From positions 1 through 61,276 of the forward strand of contig JAJZLH010000019.1 in NCBI GenBank assembly GCA_021803575.1: DNA of 61,276 bases. Direction: 5' to 3'. The notes under the pieces are model-generated. The model was not told the origin of the DNA. It saw nothing but the letters and a program-made list of their open reading frames with translations, and ran no database searches. The translations under genes and the position numbers were made by a program. Numbering within the stretch: position 1 is the first letter of the stretch; each line of letters starts with the position of its first letter. Of this stretch, positions 34,549-45,554 are shown in pieces. The stretch comes from Bacillota bacterium. GTDB lineage: Bacteria > Bacillota > Sulfobacillia > JAJZYS01 > JAJZLH01.

Positions 34549-35292
34549 TTACACCACCGTCAGCACGAGCGGTTCCTCGGCGACCGCCACCGTGTGCTCA
34601 AAGTGGGCTGACGGCCGCCGGTCGCGGGTGCGAATCGTCCAGCCATCGGCGTCAATCTCAATCTCGGCGCTGCCCAGATTGATCATCGGCTCGATGGCCA
34701 GGGTCATGCCCTCGCGCAGGACGAGCCCCTGTCCCGGCGGGCCGTAGTTCACGACCATCGGGTCCTCGTGCATCTGGCGGCCGATGCCGTGGCCGGCCAG
34801 TTCGCGCACAATGCCGTAGCCGTGCGCCCGCACGGTCTCCTCGACCGCGTTCGAGATGTCGGAGAGGTGGTGGCCCGGTACCGCCTGCCGGATCGCCCGG
34901 GTGAGCGAGTCCTCCGTCACCTGGAGCAGGCGGGCCAGGTCCTCTCGCACCTCACCCACCGCCACCGTGGTGGCCGTGTCGGAGTGCCAGCCATCCAGGA
35001 TGACGCCGAGGTCGATCGAGACGATGTCCCCCTCCTTGAGGCGGCGGTCGCTGGGGATGCCGTGCACGACCTCCTCGTTGACGCTGGCGCAGATGCTGGC
35101 CGGGAAACCCTCGTATCCCTTGAAGGACGGGGTGCCGCCGGCTTCCACAATCCGCTGTTCGGCCAGGCGGTCCAGCTCCAAGAGGCTGACCCCGGGCCGC
35201 ACCGCCTGGCGCAGCGACTCGCGCACCTCGGCCGCCACCCGGCCGGAGCGCCGCATGGTGGCGAGTTCGTCCGCACGCTTGATCACGACCAT
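34549..35292 (-). CDS. map: Methionine aminopeptidase type I
   Basis: SICASVNEEVVHGIPSDRRLKEGDIVSIDLGVILDGWHSDTATT, GHGIGRQMHEDPMV. Confidence 0.97.
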   Translation of the reverse strand: MVVIKRADELATMRRSGRVAAEVRESLRQAVRPGVSLLELDRLAEQRIVEAGGTPSFKGYEGFPASICASVNEEVVHGIPSDRRLKEGDIVSIDLGVILDGWHSDTATTVAVGEVREDLARLLQVTEDSLTRAIRQAVPGHHLSDISNAVEETVRAHGYGIVRELAGHGIGRQMHEDPMVVNYGPPGQGLVLREGMTLAIEPMINLGSAEIEIDADGWTIRTRDRRPSAHFEHTVAVAEEPLVLTVV

Positions 35293-35939
35293 GCGATCGC
35301 CTCCTTGAGCCGGCCCGCCACCTCAGCCGGGGTGCCCAGGCCATCCACCGCCGTGAGGCGGTGACCGGCTCGGTAGAAGGCGATCAGGGGGGCGGTCTTC
35401 TCCTGGTAGACCGCAAGCCGCCGCTGGACCGTCTCCGGCTGGTCATCGCTGCGCTGGGCCAGCTGGCCGCCGCACACATCGCAGATGCCGGCCTGGCGGG
35501 GCGCCCTGGTCTCGAGGTGATAGACCTCCTGGCAGCTCTGGCAGGTCAGGCGGCCGGAGAGGCGCCTCACCAGCTGGTCCGGCGCCACCTCCAGGGACAC
35601 CGCCGCCGCCGGCTCCCGGCCCAGCCGGATGAGGAGTTCATCCAGCATGTCCGCCTGGGCCGGGGTGCGGGGAAAGCCGTCCAGCAGCACGCCGCCCTGG
35701 GCGTCCGGGGCGGCCATGCGCTCGGCGATCAGCTCGACGATCAGCTGGTCGGGCACGTAGTCGCCGCGGTCCATATACCCCTTGGCAGCCTGGCCGAGGG
35801 CGCTGCCCGCGGCCACGGCAGCCCGGAGCATGTCGCCGGTCGAGATGTGGGCCCAGCCGGTGGCGCGGGCCAGGGCGGCCGCCTGCGTGCCCTTGCCCGC
35901 TCCGGGTGGCCCGAGCAGCACCACGGTCTGGGCGCTCAT
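35283..35939 (-). CDS. adk: Adenylate kinase (zinc-type LID)
   Basis: VVLLGPPGAGKGTQAAAL, GFPRTPAQAD, LTCQSCQEVYH...CDVCGGQL. Confidence 0.98.
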   Translation of the reverse strand: MSAQTVVLLGPPGAGKGTQAAALARATGWAHISTGDMLRAAVAAGSALGQAAKGYMDRGDYVPDQLIVELIAERMAAPDAQGGVLLDGFPRTPAQADMLDELLIRLGREPAAAVSLEVAPDQLVRRLSGRLTCQSCQEVYHLETRAPRQAGICDVCGGQLAQRSDDQPETVQRRLAVYQEKTAPLIAFYRAGHRLTAVDGLGTPAEVAGRLKEAIAWS

Positions 35940-37210
35940 CGCAAGAACCCCTGGTAGTTGCGCATGATCAGCTGGGCCTGGATCTGCTTGATGGTCTCCA
36001 CCGTGACCATCACCACGATCAGAAGCGCCGTGCCGCCGAAGTAGATGTTGGGGATGTTGGTCAGCCCCACCATCAGGGTCGGCATGATGGCGATCACACC
36101 GAGGAAGAGGGCGCCCATCACCACCAGGCGCGAGGCCACCCGGGTCAGGTACTCGGCGGTGGGCTTGCCGGGCCGGATGCCCGGGATGAAGCCGCCGTAC
36201 TTCTTCAGGTTGTCCGCCACGTCATCCGGCTTGAAGACGATGAAGGTGTAGAAGAACGTGAAGGCGACCACCAGGCAGAACTGCAGCACCAGGTTGAGGG
36301 GCTGGCCGAAGGCGATGGCGGCCACGATGGTGTGGAGGACGGCGTTGTTCCAGTAGGAGGACAGGGTCTGGGGCAGGATCAAGAGCGCGATGGCGAAGAT
36401 GACCGGGATCACGCCGGCCGGATTCATCTTGATCGGCAGATGCGTGGTGGTGCCCTGGTACATCTTGCGGCCGACCATCCGCTTGGCGTACTGCACAGGT
36501 ATTCGTCTCTCCGCCTCGGTAAAGGCCACCACCCCGGCGATCACGGCCGCCCCCACCACCACCAGGAACAGCACGCTGAAGATGCTGACCGTGCCAGCCT
36601 GCAGGTAGCTGAACAGGGTGCCGACGCCGCCCGGCAGCTGGGCCACGATGCCGGCGACGATGATCAGGGAGATGCCGTTGCCGATTCCGTACTCGGTGAT
36701 CAGCTCGCCGATCCACATCAGCAGCACGCTGCCCACAGTCAGGGTGAGGGCGATGATCACGATCGTGCCCAGCCCTGGCGTCTTCACCACCCCGGCCAGC
36801 CGGGACAGCGTGATGGTGGTGCCGAACGACTGGATCAGGGCCAGCGCCACCGTCAGGTAGCGGGTGTACTGGGTGATCTTCTTCTGGCCCTCCTGGCCCT
36901 CTTTGGACAGCTCCTCCAGCGACGGGATGACCGTGGTCAGGAGCTGCATGATGATAGAGGCGTTGATGTACGGGAAGATGGACATGGCGAAGATGGAGAA
37001 CGTGAAGAAGGCGCCGCCGGAGAAGAGGTTGAGCAGCCCGAACAGGCTGACCTGACTGGTCTGCAGCGCCGTCTGCAGGGTGGCGGCATCAACTCCCGGC
37101 ACCGGGATCCACACGCCCAGGCGGAAGATCAAAAACATGAGCAGGGTGAACAGCAGCCGGCGTCTCAGGTCGCCGGTGACGTGCACTGCCTGGTTCATCC
37201 CCTGCAGCAT
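35936..37210 (-). CDS. secY: Preprotein translocase subunit SecY
   Basis: FSGGAFFTFSIFAMSIFPYINASIIMQLL, AERRIPVQYAKRMVGRKMYQGTTTHLPIKMNPAGVIPVIFA. Confidence 0.98.
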   Translation of the reverse strand: MLQGMNQAVHVTGDLRRRLLFTLLMFLIFRLGVWIPVPGVDAATLQTALQTSQVSLFGLLNLFSGGAFFTFSIFAMSIFPYINASIIMQLLTTVIPSLEELSKEGQEGQKKITQYTRYLTVALALIQSFGTTITLSRLAGVVKTPGLGTIVIIALTLTVGSVLLMWIGELITEYGIGNGISLIIVAGIVAQLPGGVGTLFSYLQAGTVSIFSVLFLVVVGAAVIAGVVAFTEAERRIPVQYAKRMVGRKMYQGTTTHLPIKMNPAGVIPVIFAIALLILPQTLSSYWNNAVLHTIVAAIAFGQPLNLVLQFCLVVAFTFFYTFIVFKPDDVADNLKKYGGFIPGIRPGKPTAEYLTRVASRLVVMGALFLGVIAIMPTLMVGLTNIPNIYFGGTALLIVVMVTVETIKQIQAQLIMRNYQGFLR

Positions 37211-37644
37211 CAGAGAACCTCGCAGCTGCCGCCGGCGGCCTCGATCTTGGCTCTGGCGGAGGCAGAAAAGGCGTGGGCGCGCACGGTCAGCTTTCTTCCG
37301 AGCTCACCGTTGCCCAGCACCTTGATCGGGCCCGGCCGGCGCACCAGGCGCCGCTGGCGCAGGAGCTCCGGCGTGATCTCGCTCGCGTCCAGCTCAGCCA
37401 GGGCCCCGATGTTCACCACGTTCACCGTCTTCGGGTCGAGCGGCGTGAAGCCGCGCATCGGCATCCGGCGCTGCAGCGGCATCTGGCCGCCCTCAAAGCC
37501 GGGTCTGATGCTGCCCCCGGCCCGGGCCTTCTGCCCCTTGTGGCCGCGGGTCGACGTCTTGCCATGACCGGAGCCGATACCCCGCCCGATCCGCTTTCTG
37601 GGGTGGCGGGCCCCTTCAGCCGCATGCAGGTCTCCCAGATTCAT
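37210..37644 (-). CDS. rplO: 50S ribosomal protein L15
   Basis: RIGRGIGSGHGKTSTRGHKGQKARAG. Confidence 0.97.
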   Translation of the reverse strand: MNLGDLHAAEGARHPRKRIGRGIGSGHGKTSTRGHKGQKARAGGSIRPGFEGGQMPLQRRMPMRGFTPLDPKTVNVVNIGALAELDASEITPELLRQRRLVRRPGPIKVLGNGELGRKLTVRAHAFSASARAKIEAAGGSCEVL

Positions 37645-38198
37645 TTGGCCTTGGGCTCCCTTCCCGATTTGGACGTAGGAGAGGCTTTTGGAGACTTGGC
37701 GGCCTTGGCCGGCGTCTTCGTCGGCGCCTTGACCGGCGCCTTGGCCGGAGCCTTGGCGGTCTTCGCCCGGGCCGGCTGCTTCGGGCCCCCCTGGGCTGCC
37801 GTCTTGGCCGGAGCCCTGGAGCGGTGGGCGGCGGGCCGGGACGGCTCTGCGGCTGGCGACTCGGCCACCTTGGAACTGACTTCGGCTTTGGCCGCCTGCC
37901 GCTTGACCGGCGCCGGCGGCTTGGCCAGGGAGGGCTGTTGGGCTGCGGACCTTGGCGCCGATGCAACACCCGGGCGGCGGTGGCGGCGGAAAGTGGGCGT
38001 GATCTCCTGGCCACTCACGGTCTCGGTCACGACCAGGTGGGTGATCTTGCGCACCAGGCCGCGCAGGGACGGCGTGTCCTCGCGGACGACGGACTGATGC
38101 AGCCGGCGCAGGCCCAGCGCTCGGGCCGTATCCATCTGGTCGGACTCGTAGCCGTGGGCGCTTCTCACCAGCGTGATGCGCAACAGTGGCTGTGCCAT
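37641..38198 (-). CDS. rpmD: 50S ribosomal protein L30 with long Ala/Lys/Pro-rich C-terminal extension
   Basis: [55 protein letters not shown] is a full L30 core; the frame continues for ~120 residues. Confidence 0.93.
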   Translation of the reverse strand: MAQPLLRITLVRSAHGYESDQMDTARALGLRRLHQSVVREDTPSLRGLVRKITHLVVTETVSGQEITPTFRRHRRPGVASAPRSAAQQPSLAKPPAPVKRQAAKAEVSSKVAESPAAEPSRPAAHRSRAPAKTAAQGGPKQPARAKTAKAPAKAPVKAPTKTPAKAAKSPKASPTSKSGREPKAK

Positions 38199-38199
38199 G

Positions 38200-38727
38200 T
38201 CAGCCGATCAGCTCCTCGACCGCATCCTCGCGCCGACGCAGCCTGGCCACGTCCTCGCGGCTGCGGAGCTGCTTCAGGGCGTCCACCGTGGCACTGACCA
38301 CATTGTGCGGCGTGTTCGAGCCCAGTGATTTGGTGACGATGTCGCGCAGCCCCACCATCTCCATCACGGCGCGCACCGAGCCGCCGGCGATGATGCCGGT
38401 GCCCTCGCGGGCCGGCTTGATCAGCACCTGACCGGCGCCGTGGTGGCCCAGCACCTCGTGCGGGATGGTGGTCGCCACCATCGGCACGGTGAAGAGGTGC
38501 TTCTTGCCCTTGTCGATGCCCTTGCGGATCGCCTCCGGAATCTCCTGAGCCTTGCCCAGGCCGACGCCGACCCGCCCCTTCTGGTCGCCGACCACAACCA
38601 GGGCCGAGAAGGAAAAGCGCCGTCCGCCCTTCACCACCTTGGCCACCCGGTTGATCGACACCACCCGCTCCTGGAATTCGGAGTCCCGCTCGGAGCGGCG
38701 GTCTCGCTCACGATCTCTGCGTGCCAG
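38200..38727 (-). CDS. rpsE: 30S ribosomal protein S5 (apparent CTG start)
   Basis: [51 protein letters not shown]; no ATG/GTG/TTG between the L18 stop and the conserved EFQERVV. Confidence 0.85.
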   Translation of the reverse strand: MARRDRERDRRSERDSEFQERVVSINRVAKVVKGGRRFSFSALVVVGDQKGRVGVGLGKAQEIPEAIRKGIDKGKKHLFTVPMVATTIPHEVLGHHGAGQVLIKPAREGTGIIAGGSVRAVMEMVGLRDIVTKSLGSNTPHNVVSATVDALKQLRSREDVARLRRREDAVEELIG

Positions 38728-38754
38728 TTGGAAGACCTCCTTTCGTCGTTCGGA

Positions 38755-39120
38755 TCAGAACTTGAGTCCGGCGGCGCGAGCCGCCTCGGCTAGGGCAGCC
38801 ACTCGGCCATGGTACAGGTAGCCGCCGCGGTCGAACACCACCTGGTCGATGCCCTTGGCCAGCGTCCGCTCGGCGACCAGCTGGCCCACCTCCTTGGCAC
38901 CGTCGATGTTGCCACCGGCGGCCTTGGCCCGTAGCCGCGCATCCAGCGAACTGGCCGACACCAGGGTGTGTCCGCTCTGGTCGTCCACCACCTGGGCGTA
39001 GATGTGTTTGAGGCTGCGGTAGACGACCAGCCTGGGCCGGCCGGTGCTACCGGACACCTTTCCCCTCACCCGGCGGTGGCGAATCTGCCGCCGCTCACTG
39101 CGATCCTCTCGCTTGTGCAT
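38755..39120 (-). CDS. rplR: 50S ribosomal protein L18
   Basis: [38 protein letters not shown]...[26 protein letters not shown]. Confidence 0.98.
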   Translation of the reverse strand: MHKREDRSERRQIRHRRVRGKVSGSTGRPRLVVYRSLKHIYAQVVDDQSGHTLVSASSLDARLRAKAAGGNIDGAKEVGQLVAERTLAKGIDQVVFDRGGYLYHGRVAALAEAARAAGLKF

Positions 39121-39129
39121 GGGTGCCTC

Positions 39130-39669
39130 CTACTTCTTTCCGGCCTTGCCGACCTTGCGTTTGACCCGCTCGCCCTGGTAGCGGATGCCCTTGCCCTGAT
39201 AGGGCTCTGGCGGGCGGACTGAGCGGATCTGGGCCGCCACCTCGCCGACCGTCTCCCGGTTGGCGCCCTTGACGACGACCACCACCGGCTGCGGCACCTC
39301 GAACTGGATGCCGGCTGGCGGCACGATCTCCACCGGGTGGCTGTAGCCGACGGTTAGGGTCAGGTTCTGGCCGCTGACGGCGGCCCGGTAGCCCACTCCC
39401 TGCAGCTCCAGCCGCCGCTCGAAGCCCGTCGACACGCCGGTCACCATGTTGGCGACCAGGGCCCGGTGCAGGCCGTGCATGGCCCGCACCTCCGGCGTGT
39501 CCAAAGACCGCGTCAGCTGCAGCACCCCATCCTGCTGCGAGATGCCGAGGCGGCGGTCGATGGTGCGGGAGAGCTGGCCCTTCGGTCCCTTGACGGAGAC
39601 CGAACTCCCCTTGAGCTCGATCTCCACACCCACCGGCACCGGGATGGGACGCTCACCTACGCGCGACAT
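39130..39669 (-). CDS. rplF: 50S ribosomal protein L6
   Basis: MSRVGERPIPVPVGVEIELKGSSVSVKGPKGQLS...EPYQGKGIRYQGERVKRKVGKAGKK. Confidence 0.98.
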   Translation of the reverse strand: MSRVGERPIPVPVGVEIELKGSSVSVKGPKGQLSRTIDRRLGISQQDGVLQLTRSLDTPEVRAMHGLHRALVANMVTGVSTGFERRLELQGVGYRAAVSGQNLTLTVGYSHPVEIVPPAGIQFEVPQPVVVVVKGANRETVGEVAAQIRSVRPPEPYQGKGIRYQGERVKRKVGKAGKK

Positions 39670-39681
39670 GGCTTCAACTCC

Positions 39682-40077
39682 TCACCAGATGTAGGCCAGG
39701 ATCTCGCCGCCCAGTCCCAGGCGGCGCGCCTCCTGGTCGGTGACGATGCCCTTGGAGGTGGACACGATGGCCACGCCCAACCCGCCCAGCACCTTCGGTA
39801 TCTCGTCCTTGCCGGCGTAGACGCGCAGCCCGGGGTGGCTGATCCGCCGGAGCCCCTGCACCACTCGGCTCTTGTTGGGGCCGTACTTGAGGTGCAGGCG
39901 CAGGTAGGGGTGGCCCTCCTTGGTGGTGCGCTCGTAGCGGCGGATGAAGCCCTCGCTCTGCAGGATGTGGGCGATCGCCTCCTTGACGTGCGACGTCGGC
40001 ATCTCCACCAGCTCGTGGCGGGCGCCGCTGGCGTTGCGGATGCGGGTCAGCATGTCTGCGATGGGATCAGTCATCAT
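39682..40077 (-). CDS. rpsH: 30S ribosomal protein S8
   Basis: [17 protein letters not shown]...RPGLRVY-type core and [33 protein letters not shown]. Confidence 0.98.
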   Translation of the reverse strand: MMTDPIADMLTRIRNASGARHELVEMPTSHVKEAIAHILQSEGFIRRYERTTKEGHPYLRLHLKYGPNKSRVVQGLRRISHPGLRVYAGKDEIPKVLGGLGVAIVSTSKGIVTDQEARRLGLGGEILAYIW

Positions 40078-40090
40078 TGGCCATCACCTC

Positions 40091-40276
40091 CTACCAGCTG
40101 GACTTGGTCACGCCGGGAAGCTCGCCGCGCTGCGCCCTCTGCCGGAAGCAGTGGCGGCAGAGGCCGAACCGGCGCATGAAGGCCCGGGCCCGCCCGCAGC
40201 CGAGGCAGCGGTTGTAGTTCTGGACCCGGAACTTGTGCGGCCGGCCGGAGCGGATCACCTGCGACTTCTTTGCCAT
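40091..40276 (-). CDS. rpsN: 30S ribosomal protein S14, zinc type
   Basis: 61 aa, [38 protein letters not shown]. Confidence 0.97.
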   Translation of the reverse strand: MAKKSQVIRSGRPHKFRVQNYNRCLGCGRARAFMRRFGLCRHCFRQRAQRGELPGVTKSSW

Positions 40277-40289
40277 GCTCCTCCACCTC

Positions 40290-40829
40290 TCAGTGTCTGA
40301 ACGGGAGACCGAGACTGGCCAACAGCTCCCGGCCCTCTTCGTCGGTGCGGGCGGTGGTGACGACCGTCACGTCCATACCCCGCACCTGGTCGACCTTGTC
40401 GTACTCGATCTCCGGGAACAGGAGCTGCTCCTTGAGGCCCAGAGAGTAGTTGCCCCGCCCGTCGAAGCCGCTCTCCGAGAGTCCCCGGAAGTCTCGCACC
40501 CGGGGCAAGGCCGTGGACACCAGCCGGTCCAGAAAGTCGTACATGCGCTCGCCGCGCAGCGTGACCTTGACCCCGATCGCCATCCCCGCCCGCACCTTGA
40601 AGGCGGAGATGGAGTGCTTGGCCTTGGTGATCACCGGCTTCTGGCCGGTGATGATGGCCATGTCGGAGGCTGCCGAGTCGAGCAGCTTGGAGTTCTGGAT
40701 GGCTGCCCCCACCCCCATGTTGACCACGATCTTCTCCAGGCGCGGCACCTGGTGAAAGTTGGTGTAGCCGAAGCGCTTGGTGAGCGCCGGTACAGACTCC
40801 TTGCGCCACTTGTCGCCGAGACGTGCCAC
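40290..40829 (-). CDS. rplE: 50S ribosomal protein L5
   Basis: [23 protein letters not shown]...[32 protein letters not shown] start at 40829. Confidence 0.97.
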   Translation of the reverse strand: MARLGDKWRKESVPALTKRFGYTNFHQVPRLEKIVVNMGVGAAIQNSKLLDSAASDMAIITGQKPVITKAKHSISAFKVRAGMAIGVKVTLRGERMYDFLDRLVSTALPRVRDFRGLSESGFDGRGNYSLGLKEQLLFPEIEYDKVDQVRGMDVTVVTTARTDEEGRELLASLGLPFRH

Positions 40830-40842
40830 CGTTGCTCCCCCT

Positions 40843-41157
40843 TCAGTCGAGAACGGTGTCACAGCTGGCGCATAGGCGCTGGCTGTGGCCGTCCTCTTTC
40901 ATCTGGCGCTTCACCCGGACCGGCTGGTGGCAGTGGATGCAGTAGAGCATCACGTTGGAGGCGTCGATCGGGCCCTCCTTGGTGATGATGCCGCCCTGCA
41001 TGATCTTCTGGGTCGGCTTCTGGTGGTGCTTTTGCTTGTGCACGCCCTCCACCACCAGCCGGCCCTTGTCGGCCAGCACCCGGAGCACCTTGCCGCGGCT
41101 GCCCCGGTCCTTGCCGGAGATCACCACCACGGTGTCGCCCTTCTTGATGTTTGCCAT
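40843..41157 (-). CDS. rplX: 50S ribosomal protein L24
   Basis: [25 protein letters not shown]...[33 protein letters not shown]. Confidence 0.97.
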   Translation of the reverse strand: MANIKKGDTVVVISGKDRGSRGKVLRVLADKGRLVVEGVHKQKHHQKPTQKIMQGGIITKEGPIDASNVMLYCIHCHQPVRVKRQMKEDGHSQRLCASCDTVLD

Positions 41158-41158
41158 C

Positions 41159-41527
41159 TCACATCACCTCCGGAGCCAGGGAGACGATCTTCATGAACTC
41201 CCGCTCCCGCAGCTCCCGGGCCACCGGTCCGAAGATGCGGGTGCCGCGCGGCTCCCGGTCGTCGCGCAGGATGACGGCGGCGTTGTCGTCGAAGCGGATG
41301 TGCGAGCCGTCTGAGCGCTGCTGGGCCCGCCTGGTGCGCACCACCACGGCGTGCACCACATCGCCCTTCTTGACCTGGCCGCCGGGCGCCGCCTCCTTGA
41401 CCGAGGCCACGATCACGTCGCCGATGCGGGCGTAGCGGCGAGTGGAGCCGCCCAGCACCTGGATGCACATCAGCTCCTTGGCGCCGGTGTTGTCGGCGAC
41501 GTTGAGCCTGGTTTGGGACTGGATCAC
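41159..41527 (-). CDS. rplN: 50S ribosomal protein L14
   Basis: [46 protein letters not shown]. Confidence 0.98.
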   Translation of the reverse strand: MIQSQTRLNVADNTGAKELMCIQVLGGSTRRYARIGDVIVASVKEAAPGGQVKKGDVVHAVVVRTRRAQQRSDGSHIRFDDNAAVILRDDREPRGTRIFGPVARELREREFMKIVSLAPEVM

Positions 41528-41538
41528 GGCCTAACCTC

Positions 41539-41808
41539 CTATCCCTTGCGAGCGGCCACGATGTGGGCCACCCGCCAGCGCTTGTCATGGGACATGGGCC
41601 GTGCCTCGACGATCTCGACCAGGTCGCCGACCTTGGCCTGGTTGGCCTCGTCGTGGGCCTTGAGGCGGGTGGTCTTGCGGATGCGGCGGCCGAACACCGG
41701 GTGTTCGGTCAGCCGTTCCACCTCCACCACCACCGTCTTGTCCATCTTGTCGGACACCACCAGGCCGGTGCGCGCCTTGCGCTGGTTGCGCACGGGTTGG
41801 TCGCTCAT
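41539..41808 (-). CDS. rpsQ: 30S ribosomal protein S17
   Basis: [45 protein letters not shown]. Confidence 0.97.
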   Translation of the reverse strand: MSDQPVRNQRKARTGLVVSDKMDKTVVVEVERLTEHPVFGRRIRKTTRLKAHDEANQAKVGDLVEIVEARPMSHDKRWRVAHIVAARKG

Positions 41809-42011
41809 GCCCTCTCCTCCTCAGCCAGTTGGCGCTCGTTCCAGATGGTGGCGACCCGGGCGATGTCCTTGCGCACCTGCCGGATGCGGGAGGGGTTCTC
41901 AAGGCGGCTGGTGGCCGCCTGGAAGCGCAGGTTGAACAGCTCGGTCTTGAGCTGGCTGAGCTTTCCGGTCAGTTCGCTGTCGCTCAGCGCTCGCACCTCA
42001 GATGCTTTCAT
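41805..42011 (-). CDS. rpmC: 50S ribosomal protein L29
   Basis: [56 protein letters not shown]. Confidence 0.97.
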   Translation of the reverse strand: MKASEVRALSDSELTGKLSQLKTELFNLRFQAATSRLENPSRIRQVRKDIARVATIWNERQLAEEERA

Positions 42012-42435
42012 GGGCCACCTCCCCGCCCGTCTCGCGGGCCACGAACTTGGTGGCGATCGGCAGCTTGTGGCCGGCCAGGCGCATCGCTTCCTTGGCCGTC
42101 GCCTCGTCCACGCCGGCCATCTCGAACATCACCAGGCCCGGCTTGACCACGGCCACGTAGTACTCGATCGGGCCCTTGCCCGAGCCCATCCGCACCTCGG
42201 CCGGCTTCTTGGTGTAGGGCTTGTCCGGGAAGATGCGGATCCACACCTTGCCCACCCGCTTGATGTGCCGGGTCAGCGCCACCCGCGCCGACTCGATCTG
42301 GCGGTCGGTGATCCAGGCCGGCTCCATCGCCATCAGCCCGTAGTCCCCGAAATGCACGGTGTCGCCGCGGGTGGCCCGGCCGGCCCGCCGGCCGCGCTGC
42401 TGCTTGCGGTACTTGCTGCGCTTGGGCGCCAGCAT
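41998..42435 (-). CDS. rplP: 50S ribosomal protein L16
   Basis: [65 protein letters not shown] overlap with rpsC. Confidence 0.97.
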   Translation of the reverse strand: MLAPKRSKYRKQQRGRRAGRATRGDTVHFGDYGLMAMEPAWITDRQIESARVALTRHIKRVGKVWIRIFPDKPYTKKPAEVRMGSGKGPIEYYVAVVKPGLVMFEMAGVDEATAKEAMRLAGHKLPIATKFVARETGGEVAHESI

Positions 42436-43163
42436 CAGGCACCACCTCCCGGCACGGTCTGAGCCACCGGCGGCTGAAAGGCCGGCTGCCCCTCGGTCCC
42501 GGCCGCCTGGCTGGCCTGCGCCGGCGCAGGCGCCTGGCCTGGGTAGACCTCGCCCTTGTTGATCCACACCTTGACGCCGATCTGGCCGTAGGTGGTCTTG
42601 GCCTCGGCGAACCCGTAGTCGATGTCGGCGCGCAGAGTGTGCAGCGGCACGGAGCCCTCCCAGTACCACTCACGGCGGTGCATCTCGGCGCCGCCCAGGC
42701 GCCCGGAGACCATCACCTTGACGCCCTTGGCGTTCTGGCGCATCGCCCGCTGCACCGCCTGGCGCATCGCCCGCCGGAAGGCCACCCGCCGCTCCAGGGC
42801 GGTCGCCACCGACTCTGCCACCAGCTGCGCCTCCACGTCCGGCGTCTTGATCTCGATGATGTTGACGAAGGTCTGCTTGTCGGTCAGGGCCTCCAGCCGC
42901 CGGCGCAGCGCCTCCACGCCCTGGCCGCCCTTGCCGATCACGACGCCCGGCTTGGCGGTGTGGATGTAGAGCCGGAGCCGGTTGGTGGCCCGCTCGATCT
43001 CGATCTTGGAGATGCCGGCGTTGGCCAGCTGGCGCTTCACCGTCTTGCGCAGGAGGTCGTCTTCGACCAGATTGGCCACGTAGCTCTTGCGCCCGAACCA
43101 CCTGGAGTCCCAGGTGTAGATGACGCCGATCCGCATCGACTTGGGATTGACCTTCTGACCCAT
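42435..43163 (-). CDS. rpsC: 30S ribosomal protein S3
   Basis: [36 protein letters not shown]...[53 protein letters not shown]. Confidence 0.98.
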   Translation of the reverse strand: MGQKVNPKSMRIGVIYTWDSRWFGRKSYVANLVEDDLLRKTVKRQLANAGISKIEIERATNRLRLYIHTAKPGVVIGKGGQGVEALRRRLEALTDKQTFVNIIEIKTPDVEAQLVAESVATALERRVAFRRAMRQAVQRAMRQNAKGVKVMVSGRLGGAEMHRREWYWEGSVPLHTLRADIDYGFAEAKTTYGQIGVKVWINKGEVYPGQAPAPAQASQAAGTEGQPAFQPPVAQTVPGGGA

Positions 43164-43167
43164 CTGG

Positions 43168-43527
43168 CTATCCCTCCCTCTCTGAGACGACGATGGTGAT
43201 GTGCGACGTGCGCTTCAGGATGGCGAACATCTGGCCGCGAAAGCGGGGATGGGCCCGCTTCAGGGTCGGCCCCTCGTCCACCATGGCCTCGGCCACCACC
43301 AGCTCCTCGCGGTCCAGCTGGAAGTTGTTCTCGGCGTTGGCAACCGCCGACTTCAACACCTTGGCCACCTCCGGCGAGGCGGCCTTGGGCGTGAAGTTGA
43401 GGATGGCCAGGGCCTGGTCGACCTGCTTGCCGCGGATCTGGTCGATCACGATCCGCACCTTGCGCGGCGCGATCCTGACGTGACGGGCGACGGCCTTGGC
43501 GCTGGCGCCGACTGCGCTCGCCATCAC
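43168..43527 (-). CDS. rplV: 50S ribosomal protein L22
   Basis: [55 protein letters not shown]. Confidence 0.98.
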   Translation of the reverse strand: MMASAVGASAKAVARHVRIAPRKVRIVIDQIRGKQVDQALAILNFTPKAASPEVAKVLKSAVANAENNFQLDREELVVAEAMVDEGPTLKRAHPRFRGQMFAILKRTSHITIVVSEREG

Positions 43528-43808
43528 TTCAGCGCCGAGGAGCGCTCGGTGTGCGCTCCATGCCCCTTGAAGGTGCGGGTGGGGGCGAACTCACCGAGGC
43601 GATGGCCGACCATCTCCTCGGTCAGGAAGACTGGCACGTGCTTCCTGCCGTCGTGCACGGCCAGGGTGTGGCCGACCATCTCCGGCATGATCACGGCCGC
43701 CCTGGCCCAGGTCTTGATGATGCGCCGCTCGCCCTGGCGGTTCATGCTCACCACCTTGGCCATCAGCGAGGCCGGTACGTACGGTCCCTTCTTGGTGGAG
43801 CGTCCCAT
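43524..43808 (-). CDS. rpsS: 30S ribosomal protein S19
   Basis: [19 protein letters not shown]...[51 protein letters not shown]. Confidence 0.98.
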   Translation of the reverse strand: MGRSTKKGPYVPASLMAKVVSMNRQGERRIIKTWARAAVIMPEMVGHTLAVHDGRKHVPVFLTEEMVGHRLGEFAPTRTFKGHGAHTERSSALK

Positions 43809-43818
43809 GGCTACCTCC

Positions 43819-44652
<834 letters not shown>

Positions 44653-44655
44653 CTC

Positions 44656-44940
44656 CTACACCCCCTCGAAGAACTCGATGGTCTTGCCGGGAGCGAGCTG
44701 GACGACGGCTTTCTTCCAGTCCGACTGGTAGCCCGAGGTCTTGCCCTGGCGGCGGAGCTTGCCGTGCACCCGGCTGGTGCGCACCGCCGTCACCGGCACC
44801 TTGAAGAAGGTCTCGACGGCGTGGCGGATCTCCGGCTTGGTGGCCTTGGGGTGGACGCGGAAGGTGTAGACACCCGCCGCCATCTGGGCGTTCGTCTTCT
44901 CCGTGACCAGGGGGCGGATCAGCACCTGCTCCACATTCAT
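44656..44940 (-). CDS. rplW: 50S ribosomal protein L23
   Basis: MNVEQVLIRPLVTEKTNAQMAAGVYTFRVHPKATKPEIRHAVETFFKVPVTAVRT. Confidence 0.97.
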   Translation of the reverse strand: MNVEQVLIRPLVTEKTNAQMAAGVYTFRVHPKATKPEIRHAVETFFKVPVTAVRTSRVHGKLRRQGKTSGYQSDWKKAVVQLAPGKTIEFFEGV

Positions 44941-45554
44941 CGCCCGCTCGCCTCCCCCAGCGCTGCCAAGGCGTCGTCGGTCAGGACCAGACAGGGGTGG
45001 GAGACCACCGCGTAGGCGTTCAGGTCGCGCACCATCATCGCCGACGCACCGGGCAGGTTGCGGATGGACAGCACGGCGTGGCGCTCCAGCTGGCCGGTCA
45101 CCAAGAGGGCGCCATTGGCGCCCACGGCCTCCAGCAAGGCAGCCATCTGCTGGGTCTTCGGCGCCTCGAAGGCCAGCTCCGACACCACCCGCACCTGGCC
45201 CTCGTTCGCCCGCTGGGCGAGGGCCGCGGCCAGTGCCTGCCGCTTCAGGCGGGCCGGGATGGCCAGCCGGTAGTCGCGCGGGCTGGGCCCGAACACGATG
45301 CCGCCCTTCCGCCAGTGCGGCGAGCGGATGGAGCCCTGGCGGGCCCGGCCGGTGTGCTTCTGGCGCCACGGCTTGCGGCCGCCGCCGCGCACCTGGGCCC
45401 TGGTCTTGACCGCCGATGTGCCCTGGCGCTGGTTGGCCATATAGGCCACCACCGCTTGGTGCAGGAGCGCCTCGTTCACGGCGGACTCGAACACCTCGGG
45501 CAAGGTGGCCTCGCCCAGAGCCTCGCCAACAGCGCTGTACCTGGGCGCCTTCAC
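44937..45554 (-). CDS. rplD: 50S ribosomal protein L4
   Basis: QRQGTSAVKTRAQVRGGGRKPWRQKHTGRARQGSIRSPHWRKGGIVFGPSPRDY. Confidence 0.98.
   Translation of the reverse strand: MKAPRYSAVGEALGEATLPEVFESAVNEALLHQAVVAYMANQRQGTSAVKTRAQVRGGGRKPWRQKHTGRARQGSIRSPHWRKGGIVFGPSPRDYRLAIPARLKRQALAAALAQRANEGQVRVVSELAFEAPKTQQMAALLEAVGANGALLVTGQLERHAVLSIRNLPGASAMMVRDLNAYAVVSHPCLVLTDDALAALGEASGR

Noticed and set aside
35906-37567. 553-aa plus-strand ORF antisense to secY/rplO
   Set aside because: Shadow ORF; H/D/Q-rich composition, no RBS or motif support.
37718-37760. Tandem-repeat/CRISPR-like array
   Set aside because: Degenerate 12-nt coding repeats within the L30 tail; no spacers.
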